Assembly (NCBI RefSeq): GCF_025244765.1
Contig: NZ_CP104209.1
Span: forward strand, 1,240,001-1,304,000
DNA length: 64,000 nt
Source of the DNA: Empedobacter stercoris
GTDB lineage: Bacteria; Bacteroidota; Bacteroidia; Flavobacteriales; Weeksellaceae
Reading direction: 5' to 3'
The notes below the pieces were generated by a model. It was not told the origin of the DNA and did no database searches. It worked only from the letters and a program-made list of their open reading frames with translations. How positions within the stretch are numbered: the stretch's first letter is position 1; each line of letters begins with the position of its first letter. Shown here piece after piece: positions 34,758-43,657 of this stretch. The translations under genes were made by a program, and so were the position numbers.

Positions 34758-36861
34758 TAGAAAGTTCTTTTAATTTAGTTAAAAGGTTAGAAAATTTTAT
34801 GTCTTTTTCTATATTATTTGTTTTAGGTAAAGCTTTCGTCAGATTACCTTCTTTATTAAAATAAAATTGAATATTTGAATAGTAGTTATCTGATATAAAG
34901 TAATAGTTTATATAATTATTTTCTATACTTTCAACAATATTTGAAATATAAATTTCCAATTCCAAGCAGATAGATTGAATAAAAGAGTATAACTCTTCAA
35001 ATATTAAGGAAGAAGGCTGATAATTTATTTTATAATTTAATTTGGGAGGTTGATTAAATATATCTACAAGTTTTTGATCATTTCCTGAAGTTAGTTTAAA
35101 TGGTTTTTCGAAATAACCATTTCCATTATGATACCCTTCTAGGATTAATAAATCTCCATTGTTTTCTATTGTATATCTTTCTAAATAATCAGTAGAAAAA
35201 ACATTGTTAATTGAATAATTAGTTCCTTCTAATAAAGAAAGAATATCCCAATATTTTTTACTTTTACATAAATGTTGACTTTCAGAATGAAAAGGAGATT
35301 GTATAATATTTTCAAAAATTATTGCTTCTTTTGGTATTTTAGAAATTTTAGTAATATTACCTATTTCAAATTTTTTAAACTTAGTAAAATGTGGTGGATT
35401 GATAGCATACACTTTGTTTACACCTCTTGTTGTAGCAGTGTAACACCATCTTAAGGGGTCTTTCTTTAAGCTAACACGTCCTGTGTAATCTATAAATACT
35501 TTATCCCATTCCCCACCTTGAGCTTTGTGACAAGTAATAGCATAACCAAATTTACATCTAACAGCATTTACATATGGATCAGATAATAATTCATCTTTAA
35601 AAACTTTAGACCCTACTTCAGAACTCTCTAATCCTTTTTCTTTTAAAATATTCTGTTGTTCATTAAATTTGATCACGAAGTTTAGATAAATTGCTGTTAT
35701 TTCTTCATATGTCAAGTCTCTATTGCGAGAATGCAATAAATCATCTACTATTTTTACTGGAATAGCATCAGAATAATTATCTAATTTAATAATTACATTT
35801 CTAAAATTGACTGTGATTACTTTCTTAATTTTTTTTCCATTAACTTCAGTATAAACAGGAGCTGAAATACTTTCAGTAGATTGAGAAACAGTAAGTATTT
35901 TTGCGAAATCTCCATTAAAAATCTCTGTCACTCCAGAGTATACATTACTAACAATTTGTACAATATCACCTTCAGAAATTGTCTTGTTATTAGGAAAATA
36001 TTGTTCCCGAATTAAATAATTGTATTCATAACAAGCATTATTAGAATAAGCAATGATTATACTTGAGTTTAATTCTGGGATTGGATTTTCTATTAAATAA
36101 TTTTCTATAATTTCATTTTGACCTATTTTTTTAAAAGAGTAGTTATCATAATTAAAAATTAATTCAGTTACTTTTTCGTTATCTATAACTTGACGAATAA
36201 TGTTCGAGTTTTCTAAAATTAAGTTTTTATCTTGCCTCTTTACTTCTTTTAATTCATATTCATTAACTAAAAAATTCTTACTTGTGAATAGTGACCTATC
36301 AAATGCCCAAGATTTATTATCTCCTACAGGTAATAATTGTGCTGGATCTCCAACAAAAATTATTTTTGTTTTTTTATCAATTATTTGAGCATATGTCAAA
36401 AGATCTTTCAATAAATTATCTGTTCCAAACTTAAATAAAGCCTGTTTTGATTCTCTTGATGAAATCATAGAAGATTCATCAATAATTAAGATACTACCAT
36501 CATTTTCTAAAGATCTTATTGGATATTTTATTTCTATTAAAGCATTTGTTTCCTCTTCTTTATTCTGAATAACATCAACTGATTCTAATTTATAAATTGA
36601 ACGATGAATTGTTTTACCATATCCTGTTTTATTTCTTAATATTTTAGATGCTCGACCCGTAGGCGCCATTACTTCATGAGCTTTCCCTATAGAATCTAAA
36701 TATTTTATGAGTCCTGCTAATAAAGTTGTCTTACCAGTTCCTGCATATCCTTTTAATAGGAATATGTGCTCATCATTAACAATAAAATTGTTTAATAATT
36801 CTATCGCTTTATGTTGATCGTTCGTTAATTCTAAATGGCCGAAGTAATTCAATATATCCAT
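34750..36861 (-). CDS. RecD/Pif1-like SF1B helicase
   Basis: 703 residues. Walker A GYAGTGKTT at 38-46, Walker B ILIIDESSM, motif III IIFVGDPAQLLPVGD, motif V AITCHKAQGGEWD and motif VI YTATTRGVNKVY. This is a 5'-3' SF1B helicase core of 500 residues. A C-terminal extension of about 200 residues (after INPPHFTKFKKFEIG) is not recognised. No RecB or RecC partner is nearby. In this operon it would supply DNA unwinding to the ExoVII-like nuclease or act as the sensor. Confidence 0.85.
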   Translation of the reverse strand: MDILNYFGHLELTNDQHKAIELLNNFIVNDEHIFLLKGYAGTGKTTLLAGLIKYLDSIGKAHEVMAPTGRASKILRNKTGYGKTIHRSIYKLESVDVIQNKEEETNALIEIKYPIRSLENDGSILIIDESSMISSRESKQALFKFGTDNLLKDLLTYAQIIDKKTKIIFVGDPAQLLPVGDNKSWAFDRSLFTSKNFLVNEYELKEVKRQDKNLILENSNIIRQVIDNEKVTELIFNYDNYSFKKIGQNEIIENYLIENPIPELNSSIIIAYSNNACYEYNYLIREQYFPNNKTISEGDIVQIVSNVYSGVTEIFNGDFAKILTVSQSTESISAPVYTEVNGKKIKKVITVNFRNVIIKLDNYSDAIPVKIVDDLLHSRNRDLTYEEITAIYLNFVIKFNEQQNILKEKGLESSEVGSKVFKDELLSDPYVNAVRCKFGYAITCHKAQGGEWDKVFIDYTGRVSLKKDPLRWCYTATTRGVNKVYAINPPHFTKFKKFEIGNITKISKIPKEAIIFENIIQSPFHSESQHLCKSKKYWDILSLLEGTNYSINNVFSTDYLERYTIENNGDLLILEGYHNGNGYFEKPFKLTSGNDQKLVDIFNQPPKLNYKINYQPSSLIFEELYSFIQSICLELEIYISNIVESIENNYINYYFISDNYYSNIQFYFNKEGNLTKALPKTNNIEKDIKFSNLLTKLKELSNE

Positions 36862-36892
36862 AACAAATTAGATGGTTATTTTTAACATTGTT

Positions 36893-37912
36893 CTATATTA
36901 TTGCATTAAACAATCTATTCTTTATTTCAATTATTTCTGTTTGTTCAAAATTTGAGAAATAATATGTTTTATCATGTATGCTTAAAGAGTTCAGATTACT
37001 TAGCTTTAAAGATTTTTTCAAATATTCTTTTAACTCTAAAATTCTAATTTTCATTTCATCATATTGGGTATCTCCTGATGAATCTGTATTATTACGTGTA
37101 TACATAGTTTCTATAAGCAAATCATTATTATCTAACACTTCATCTTCTTGATCATCAAAAATCTTAAACCCTTTATCTGTGGTTACATTTAAAAAATTGG
37201 TAAATAATTTTCTTTTATGAAAAGCCTTATCTATAACTACTTCAACCTTTATTTCATAAGACCTTAAACTTTCTATTTTAGTAATTAAATCAGGAATATA
37301 TTTATAGAACGTATTAATTTGAAAATCCTTCAAATCTTTATTCTTATCTGTTACTATCAGTATATGATAAGGCACATCTAAATCTTTTGGTAATATTGAA
37401 TCTATTAAATATAAAATATTTATATCACGTTGATTATTTGCTTTATCATTATTTCTATTTCTTTTATTATCATTTATATGTAAGATATATGGATCGTTAA
37501 TAATCAATGAATTACTCACTAGGTTTCTTTCATTAAATAATACCTTCCAATTATTTGAAGTTTTCCCTTTAATTAAGTTTTTAAAATAATTTAATTTAAA
37601 GGGATTTTGTAAAACAGCATCATCTACAAGTAAATTACCTCTATTTATTACACTTATTCTTTTATCTAATATCACATAGTTTGGTTCAATATCAATATCT
37701 ATTATATTATTGAAGATTGTAATATTACTTCCGTTATTAAACGAAAGACTAAAATCTGATATCCTTGATTTAATTGAATCATCCAACTCTAAATCTGCTA
37801 GATATAAATGTATTTTAACTTCAGCTTTATCTAAGATATAAAACCAATCTTCATATTTATCTTTATTTAGAAAAATTTCATTAAGTTGATGATAATTTAA
37901 AATAATGTTCAT
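36893..37912 (-). CDS. orphan 339-residue protein paired with the AAA ATPase
   Basis: No family recognised. It starts one base after the ATPase stop (TAATATG), a strong sign of a two-subunit unit. Predicted alternating alpha/beta structure. One stretch, IKVEVVIDKAFHKRKLFTNF at about 221-240 followed by a Gly-Phe (KGFKIF), has the look of an H-x-K/R nuclease or PLD-like active-site strand, but I cannot confirm it. By analogy with other ATPase-plus-partner defence pairs it may be the effector; that is inference. Confidence 0.6.
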   Translation of the reverse strand: MNIILNYHQLNEIFLNKDKYEDWFYILDKAEVKIHLYLADLELDDSIKSRISDFSLSFNNGSNITIFNNIIDIDIEPNYVILDKRISVINRGNLLVDDAVLQNPFKLNYFKNLIKGKTSNNWKVLFNERNLVSNSLIINDPYILHINDNKRNRNNDKANNQRDINILYLIDSILPKDLDVPYHILIVTDKNKDLKDFQINTFYKYIPDLITKIESLRSYEIKVEVVIDKAFHKRKLFTNFLNVTTDKGFKIFDDQEDEVLDNNDLLIETMYTRNNTDSSGDTQYDEMKIRILELKEYLKKSLKLSNLNSLSIHDKTYYFSNFEQTEIIEIKNRLFNAII

Positions 37913-37913
37913 A

Positions 37914-39512
37914 TTAATTCTTACTTGTCAAATTAAATCTCATCAATTCAAGCATATGATTTCCAGCTTCATCAAAGAATCCAGAACCAAAGTTCTTGTC
38001 TAAAGAACCGTCCTTATTTATCTTCAATTGATATGGATCTTGATTTAATTCTGTTGGGAAATATGTGATACTTAAATTATTTCGATCCAATTTATTTTGA
38101 ATTGATAATACCTGTAATCGACGAATTAAATATTCAGAATGGGTTTCTACTATAAATTGAAACTTTGAATCTTTTGAATGATGATATTTATTCGAATCAT
38201 TATAAGTTGAAATTAACAAATCTGCCAACTTAGATTGAAGAGAAGGATGTAAATTCAATTCAGGTTCTTCCAAAATAATTGTGGGATTAAAAACATAACT
38301 CTTTATTTGAGTTGCAATTAATAATAAGATTTTAAAAATTTGAACATTTCCAGTCCCTTTATCTGTCAAAGGTATTTTGACACCTTCATTTTCAATGATT
38401 AAAATTTCGTAAGCTTCTCCACCATAAAAGTTAATTTCAAAAGATTTACCGATATTAAAATGTTCCTTTCCTATCCAATAATTTATAAATTCAGTTGCTA
38501 AATTTTTACTTTTATCTTCAGCTGAATAATAATTATGAACTAATTGAGCTAAATCATTACTCTTATCTACTATTGAATTCAAATTAGTATATTTTTTGAA
38601 CGCTAAAGGAAGAAAAAGCAAATTATTATCTTCTATAAAGTCTAATAATCTATTCCCTGTAAAAAAGATTTTATCATAAAAATTTTCGGATTTTAAAATA
38701 GATTTAATTCTATAATGAGCTACAATTTCTTCTTTTGTTGGATTGTATTTTTCTATATAATCATCAATTAAGAATTTAATTTCTTTTCCTAATAAATCAT
38801 CATAATCTTTTAAAGTACTTTTTATAGCATTATTTAAATTATTAGGTAAATTGTAATTTAATGGAATAAAATCAATTGAATAATCACTAAACTCTTCTCC
38901 ATTTGATAATATAACATACTCTTTTGCTAATAGTTCTAAAGTAAATTCATCATTAGTATTCATCATTTCATCTTTCTTGATCATATCTAATATATCCTCG
39001 ACATAATCTTGATTATTTATAAATGAAACTGTAAATAAATTTTCAGTTAGTTGATCTCCATACATCATTTCACTATTTTCAGAATCATATCCGATAGGTA
39101 AATTCATTAAATTTCCTTTTTTAAAATGATACTTATAAGCAATATTGTTTTTTAAATCTGTAATTTTAAACAATAAAACTTTTGCGAAATTTGATTTTTG
39201 ATGCTCTCCAAGTTCTAATTCAAAATTAAAATCATTTAAAGATACATTAAACTTCATAGTATCATTATTGTCAGAAAATTGGCAAATTTGCTTTTTGAAA
39301 TCCTGAATATTTAAATCTTTATAAAGAGCATCAGAAAAATCAATTTCAAATAATTTTCCTGATTTAAGAAAATTATAAATCAATAAATATGATTTTACGA
39401 TTGTCGATTTACCAGAACTATTTGTTCCGACAAAAAAGTTTAAATCATTCAACTCAATCTCAGGAGTTGAAATATATTTTCTAAAATTATTTACTTGTAT
39501 GTAATTTTTCAT
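37914..39512 (-). CDS. AAA ATPase of the SMC/OLD-like class (DUF3696-like C-terminus)
   Basis: 532 residues. ABC-type ATPase with Walker A GTNSSGKST at 29-37, a long insertion (about 60-380), Walker B TIILEEPELNLHPSLQ and switch histidine VETHSEYLIRRL. The tail (INKDGSLDKNFGSGFFDEAGN) resembles DUF3696 proteins. No TOPRIM domain, so it is not a full OLD nuclease. ATPases of this type act as sensors in PARIS, Septu and similar systems. Followed by its partner gene after one base. Confidence 0.85.
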   Translation of the reverse strand: MKNYIQVNNFRKYISTPEIELNDLNFFVGTNSSGKSTIVKSYLLIYNFLKSGKLFEIDFSDALYKDLNIQDFKKQICQFSDNNDTMKFNVSLNDFNFELELGEHQKSNFAKVLLFKITDLKNNIAYKYHFKKGNLMNLPIGYDSENSEMMYGDQLTENLFTVSFINNQDYVEDILDMIKKDEMMNTNDEFTLELLAKEYVILSNGEEFSDYSIDFIPLNYNLPNNLNNAIKSTLKDYDDLLGKEIKFLIDDYIEKYNPTKEEIVAHYRIKSILKSENFYDKIFFTGNRLLDFIEDNNLLFLPLAFKKYTNLNSIVDKSNDLAQLVHNYYSAEDKSKNLATEFINYWIGKEHFNIGKSFEINFYGGEAYEILIIENEGVKIPLTDKGTGNVQIFKILLLIATQIKSYVFNPTIILEEPELNLHPSLQSKLADLLISTYNDSNKYHHSKDSKFQFIVETHSEYLIRRLQVLSIQNKLDRNNLSITYFPTELNQDPYQLKINKDGSLDKNFGSGFFDEAGNHMLELMRFNLTSKN

Positions 39513-39554
39513 TTTTTCTTTTATATTTTAAAAATTTATAATGATGTATAATTG

Positions 39555-39992
39555 TTAATCTAAGTTCCAATAAACATCATTCATTGTTTCAGGATCATCA
39601 GTACCTGCTGCATAAGATAACCAATTGTCTTGCATGTCATTTATCCAATCGTCGTAGTAATCATCATCAAAATAATCATCATCTTCATAATTTTGATTTT
39701 TCAATATTTCTAATTCTTTAAATTTAGAATCGTTGATCTTTTTAAATCCAGAGATTACCTCTGCAAAAGTAGGCTGCTTTGTTTCATTTAACATCGCATG
39801 CAATAATTCCATTTCATAATGAGTCTTAAAAATTGGTGCAAACAAATCTTCTCCAATAATAAACCAACTTACATTTTCTATACACCATTTCAAATATTCT
39901 GGATTAGAATCTAATACATATTTAATAGTACTTCTTTTGTATTTTCCAAAATCAAGAATTGTATTTTCTGTATATAATTTTAGCTCTCTCAT
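39555..39992 (-). CDS. small protein with exodeoxyribonuclease X-like C-terminal domain and acidic tail
   Basis: 145 residues. Residues 14-39 (DFGKYKRSTIKYVLDSNPEY then LKWCI) match the short FGKYKG-x-x-x-x-x-x-x-DP-x-YL-x-W module found at the end of ExoX-like exonucleases and in small stand-alone proteins. The tail is very acidic (EDDDYFDDDYYDDW). No nuclease active site is present. It may bind DNA ends, or mimic DNA through its acidic tail; both are inferred. Second gene of the operon. Confidence 0.6.
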   Translation of the reverse strand: MRELKLYTENTILDFGKYKRSTIKYVLDSNPEYLKWCIENVSWFIIGEDLFAPIFKTHYEMELLHAMLNETKQPTFAEVISGFKKINDSKFKELEILKNQNYEDDDYFDDDYYDDWINDMQDNWLSYAAGTDDPETMNDVYWNLD

Positions 39993-40052
39993 AGGATGAT
40001 TATTAGTATTGGACTATGCAAACTTATAATCAACCTGTGCACTCTAATTGCA

Positions 40053-41039
40053 CTAATAAAACTCTTTCATTTTTTGTACTCTTTCTTTTAATTTATCAAT
40101 CAATTCAATTGGTTCTAAAACTTTCATATTCTCGCCATAGGAAAGGATTAAAGATTCTAACTCATAATTTAGTTTCACTTGTAAATACAAATTGTTATCA
40201 ATAATTTTCTGAGAACCATGGATTGGTTTTGACTTGATGTAAGGAATAATATTATCGGATAACACTATTTTTACTTTTTCTACTTCTTTTGATAAATCAT
40301 TGCTTACTCCAATTATATCCTCAAAATATTCATCAAAATCTAGTTCAGATTTTTTATAGATTTCATCATAGATTTTAATTTCTATAATTCTATCCAATGC
40401 TAAGTTTTGAATATAATTAGCATAATGATTCCAACCAAAAAGAAACCAACGATTATTGTACTGCTTTAGATAATAAGGTGAAATAATAAATTCTTGTTCT
40501 TGCTCTGATTTATACGATTGATAAGTGATTCTTAAAACCTGAGAGTTTTTAATGTAATTATAGAGTGGAGTTAAAAATTCTAAACCAACTAAGAATTCAT
40601 TTTCTTCAAAAGAAATAATATTCATTTTTGAAGAATTATTTTGAACATCAATTAATTTTGTTTCAAGATTTTCTAATGCATTAACACCAGGAATTCCTTT
40701 GATACGTGATAATAATTCAACCGTATTTTCCAAAGCTAATTGCTCATCTTGAGTTAATGGTTTATTTAAAATCGAAAAATTAAGGTCTTCATATCGATAA
40801 TATACTTTTCGTCCATCTTTCAAAGAATCAATAGGAGCTTGATAACCTGCGTCACTTCTCATAAAATCAATATCCATAAAAAGCTGACGACGAGAAACAG
40901 TAGTTTCTACGGCATAATGAGCTGTTAAAACGGCATTACAAGCTTCTATCAAATCATTGATATAATACTTGCGATATGGATTACTAAAACATTTATCTAA
41001 TGTTTTGTACCGAATTAATGCATTTTTATTGACCGCCAT
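40053..41039 (-). CDS. WYL-domain transcriptional regulator
   Basis: 328 residues from MAVNKNALIRYKTLDKC, the usual family start; a longer frame to 41060 is possible but overlaps the promoter. N-terminal HTH (1-90), WYL domain around 150-235 (ILRITYQSYKS...ISPYYLKQYNNRWFLFGW), C-terminal WCX-like part. WYL regulators control many phage-defence operons and sense nucleic acid or nucleotide ligands. First gene of the seven-gene operon on the minus strand. Confidence 0.88.
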   Translation of the reverse strand: MAVNKNALIRYKTLDKCFSNPYRKYYINDLIEACNAVLTAHYAVETTVSRRQLFMDIDFMRSDAGYQAPIDSLKDGRKVYYRYEDLNFSILNKPLTQDEQLALENTVELLSRIKGIPGVNALENLETKLIDVQNNSSKMNIISFEENEFLVGLEFLTPLYNYIKNSQVLRITYQSYKSEQEQEFIISPYYLKQYNNRWFLFGWNHYANYIQNLALDRIIEIKIYDEIYKKSELDFDEYFEDIIGVSNDLSKEVEKVKIVLSDNIIPYIKSKPIHGSQKIIDNNLYLQVKLNYELESLILSYGENMKVLEPIELIDKLKERVQKMKEFY

Positions 41040-41057
41040 TATACTATATTGAATTAT

Positions 41058-41108
41058 CAAATATAATGATATAAAGGTAAATAATTTTACGTAAAACCGT
41101 AAATTATT
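41058..41108 (-). promoter_or_regulatory. promoter and dyad upstream of the WYL gene
   Basis: -7 element TATATTTG (41058-41065, minus strand). A dyad TTTACG-N6-CGTAAA (41086-41103) with further paired A/T bases outside covers the -33 region. A likely autoregulatory operator. Confidence 0.5.
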
Positions 41109-41258
41109 AAAACTTAATATTTACACATTTTATAAAAACAACTACAATTTTGAGTACATTATAAGCATTTTTACTGCATAAAAAATAAACATAAAAATTC
41201 TGATTATCATATAGATACAATCTAACATGTAAATAATGCAAAAAATGTATTGGTGAGA

Positions 41259-42095
41259 TTATTCAAGATTATACAGCTCTAACAAATATTCAAGAAATTC
41301 TTTGTTGATATTTTCTTTTTCTTTCTCAAGATTTTGATAAACAAATAAAATAGCTTTTTCTAATACCCCTTTATTTTTAATTAAATTTTCAAAATCTTTT
41401 TTAGTTACAAAATTGTTATTACTTCTTGTCTTTCTAACATTTTCATATTTATTATTATATAAATATTCAAACTTTTCTCCTCTGTCAGTTTTAACAGCAT
41501 CTCCAAATATATAATCATCAATCTTGTTAGTTTTTATCAATAGATATTCAATTAATAATATTGATTTAGGTAGACCTTCAAGTGTTGAATACCTTTCAAA
41601 ACTTTTATATTTTGATTTAATATTTATAAATTTATCGTTAGAGTTTATTTCTCTTTTAATATCTTCTAATTTAGATTGTCTTATTTTTTTATTTATTAAA
41701 ATAAGGTTTTGTATATCTGATTTTAAATCATTCAAATTTGGTCTTATATAAGCTAATCCTGTAAATAATTTTCCATAAATATTAAAGATCCATATTTTTT
41801 CACTCCTAAGGTGTGTCATTTTAAGTGCTATATCACGATAAAAATCATAATGAGCTAAATAATTTTCATCATCTAAATTAGAATCGATTTGCCTTAAAAA
41901 AGGATTGTTATTTAATAGATTTGTTTTATATGAAATCAAATCTATATCATTAAAGCTATTTTCAATTTGATGTTCACTTTTAAGTGAATTTTTAATTACA
42001 GAATATATTTCATCTGCAATTCTGACTTCTAAAAATTGATGAGCTAACCTTCCTAATATATTTTTTTTAGGCAATTCTACTTTATATTTTTTCAT
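41259..42095 (-). CDS. unknown protein directly behind the integrase
   Basis: 278 residues, highly charged, mainly helical, no signal or membrane segment. Its ATG follows the integrase stop without a gap (TAGATG), so it is translated with the integrase. No known motif. The tight pairing suggests a role in recombination or maintenance of the island, but it may equally be cargo. Confidence 0.55.
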   Translation of the reverse strand: MKKYKVELPKKNILGRLAHQFLEVRIADEIYSVIKNSLKSEHQIENSFNDIDLISYKTNLLNNNPFLRQIDSNLDDENYLAHYDFYRDIALKMTHLRSEKIWIFNIYGKLFTGLAYIRPNLNDLKSDIQNLILINKKIRQSKLEDIKREINSNDKFINIKSKYKSFERYSTLEGLPKSILLIEYLLIKTNKIDDYIFGDAVKTDRGEKFEYLYNNKYENVRKTRSNNNFVTKKDFENLIKNKGVLEKAILFVYQNLEKEKENINKEFLEYLLELYNLE

Positions 42096-43348
42096 CTATA
42101 TTAAATTTTGAAATGCGTTCTCCATGCTTTTTATTTTAAAATCATCATCTGGTTTATAATATGCTATAAATACTGATAATGAAGTATGACCTGTAATAGA
42201 CATAATTACTTTAGCTGGAACTCCTTGATTTAGCATAATTGTAATAAAGCTTCTACGAGCTGTATGTGATGAAATTCTTTTATAAAATGGTATATTTTCT
42301 TCATTTATTTCTTTTCCAAAACGACGAATTTGTTTTGTATTCATTTTAAAATCAGCCAATTCAAAAACCTCTTTGATGTACTCATTGAATTTTTGATTTG
42401 TGATTATAGGAAGATTATAATCATATTTTGTTAAGATTTGCTTAGTAACTTTTAGCAATGGTATAGATAGTAATTTTTCTTTGTTCTTACAATCAGGAAC
42501 AAGAATAGTATTTCCTACGACATCTTTTTTACTGAAATTACTATAGTTAGAAAACCTCTGACCAGTTAAACAACCTATTAAAAATAAATCTCTTACTTGT
42601 TCTAATCGTTTGTTTTTAGATAAATCAAAATTATAAATCTCAGTAACTTGATTAATGTTTAAGGCAATTTCTGTAGTAGGTTGTTTTTTAGGTTTAACAA
42701 ATTCTATAAAATCAAGATTAGTTGATTTTTTATTTTTGACTGACCAATGTAAAAACGTTTTGAATAGCCCTATATTTCGATGAAGTGTATTTGCTGATTG
42801 TTTTTTAGTAGCAACAGAAAATTTTAAAAAATCATTATAAAAAGATTGATTAATTGATTCAAAAGTAATTTTACGATTACTCTGAGTTTGAAATTCCATT
42901 AGATTATTCTTGAAATATTCATATCTTTTTATAGTTGAATTAGAAACACCATCTTCTGTAAAATCATTCTTTTTAAACTCCAAAAATTCATCATAAATAG
43001 AAAAAAAATCTTTTTTCAAATTAGTTTTTCTAGACAAACTATTATCCAATTCAGTTTTTAAATTAACTGACGTTAATTTCTCTCCAATTCTATTATACGT
43101 TGATTCAATTTCAATAAACAAGTCACTAATTTTATTCAAGTCTTTTCTTAGATTTTGACAAAATGCTGTAGAATGATATTTAAGCTTGGTCGTTTTAGTT
43201 GTTTTATTTTCAAAATCCCAATCAATAGGATGTATCTTTTTATTTGTACTATATACTAATGATTTGTTTTCATCCTTAAAAAAACAGTAAAATAAATCGG
43301 TGTAGGCTCATCAATTTTTGGATTTCTTAGCTTAAACGAATATTTCAT
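42096..43348 (-). pseudogene. tyrosine integrase of the island, frameshifted near the N-terminus
   Basis: The long frame ending at 42096 holds the SAM-like core-binding domain and the catalytic domain with TGQR, HTARR, GHTS and the terminal tyrosine in IAYYKPD. The Arm-binding domain begins at the ATG at 43348 (MKYSFKLRNPKIDEPTPIYF) in another frame. The two join if one base is added to the seven-A run at 43278-43284 (giving ...VFFKDENKSLVYSTNKKIHP), making a 417-residue IntDOT-type integrase. Either an inactivating deletion, a slippage-controlled start or a sequence error. The internal ATG at 43139 would give 347 residues without the Arm domain. Confidence 0.8.
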
Positions 43349-43368
43349 GTTGCTATTTTTGTTGCTAT
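43349..43368 (+). repeat. GTTGCTAT direct repeat near attR (putative integrase arm sites)
   Basis: Two copies of GTTGCTAT, 12 bases apart start to start, directly before the integrase start codon. Same period as the pair near attL at 20071-20090. Confidence 0.5.
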
Positions 43369-43475
43369 TATTTATATAATTTAATACATTTTCTTGTTAT
43401 ACAAACATATAAATTAAAGTTTAAAACATTGATATATAATGTATTTAATATTTCGAGTAATGTTAATATTTAATA

Positions 43476-43499
43476 GGTTCGAATCCCTCACTCTCCGCT
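43476..43499 (+). repeat. attR of the genomic island
   Basis: 24 bases identical to the tRNA-Ser 3' end at 20004-20027. Confidence 0.93.
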
Positions 43500-43537
43500 G
43501 ATAAAGACCAATAGAGTAATCTGTTGGGTTTTTTGCT
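43500..43537 (+). terminator. original tRNA-Ser terminator, displaced by the island
   Basis: Stem CCAATAG / CTGTTGG (one wobble) with loop AGTAAT and GTTTTTT. It sits behind attR exactly where the tRNA terminator would be before integration. Confidence 0.55.
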
Positions 43538-43657
43538 TTTCTGAAGTTGTTGAAAATTATATTTTCATAAAAACCAAAAAGAAAACGAAAATTTGTAGAT
43601 GCAAAGCATCAAATATTTTCTTAGAATCACTTTCACTTTTCTTGGGAATATGAAATA

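Larger units (their letters stand above)
20028..43475. mobile_element. genomic island integrated in tRNA-Ser, about 23.5 kb
   Basis: Bounded by the 24-bp direct repeats. An integrase gene is next to the right end and a truncated excisionase-like gene near the left end. Nearly all cargo lies on the minus strand: an HNH nuclease, a type I restriction-modification operon and a seven-gene nuclease/helicase/ATPase operon. No relaxase, coupling protein or conjugation gene is seen, so this is an island or an element mobilised in trans. It looks immobilised, because the integrase is frameshifted and the excisionase-like gene is cut. Confidence 0.9.

Noticed and set aside
37914-39512. Gabija-type system (OLD nuclease plus UvrD-like helicase)
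   Set aside because: The ATPase lacks a TOPRIM nuclease domain and the helicase is RecD/Pif1-like with other genes around it.
20028-43475. Integrative conjugative element
   Set aside because: No relaxase, coupling ATPase or tra gene; only integrase and a broken excisionase-like gene, so genomic island is the safer term.
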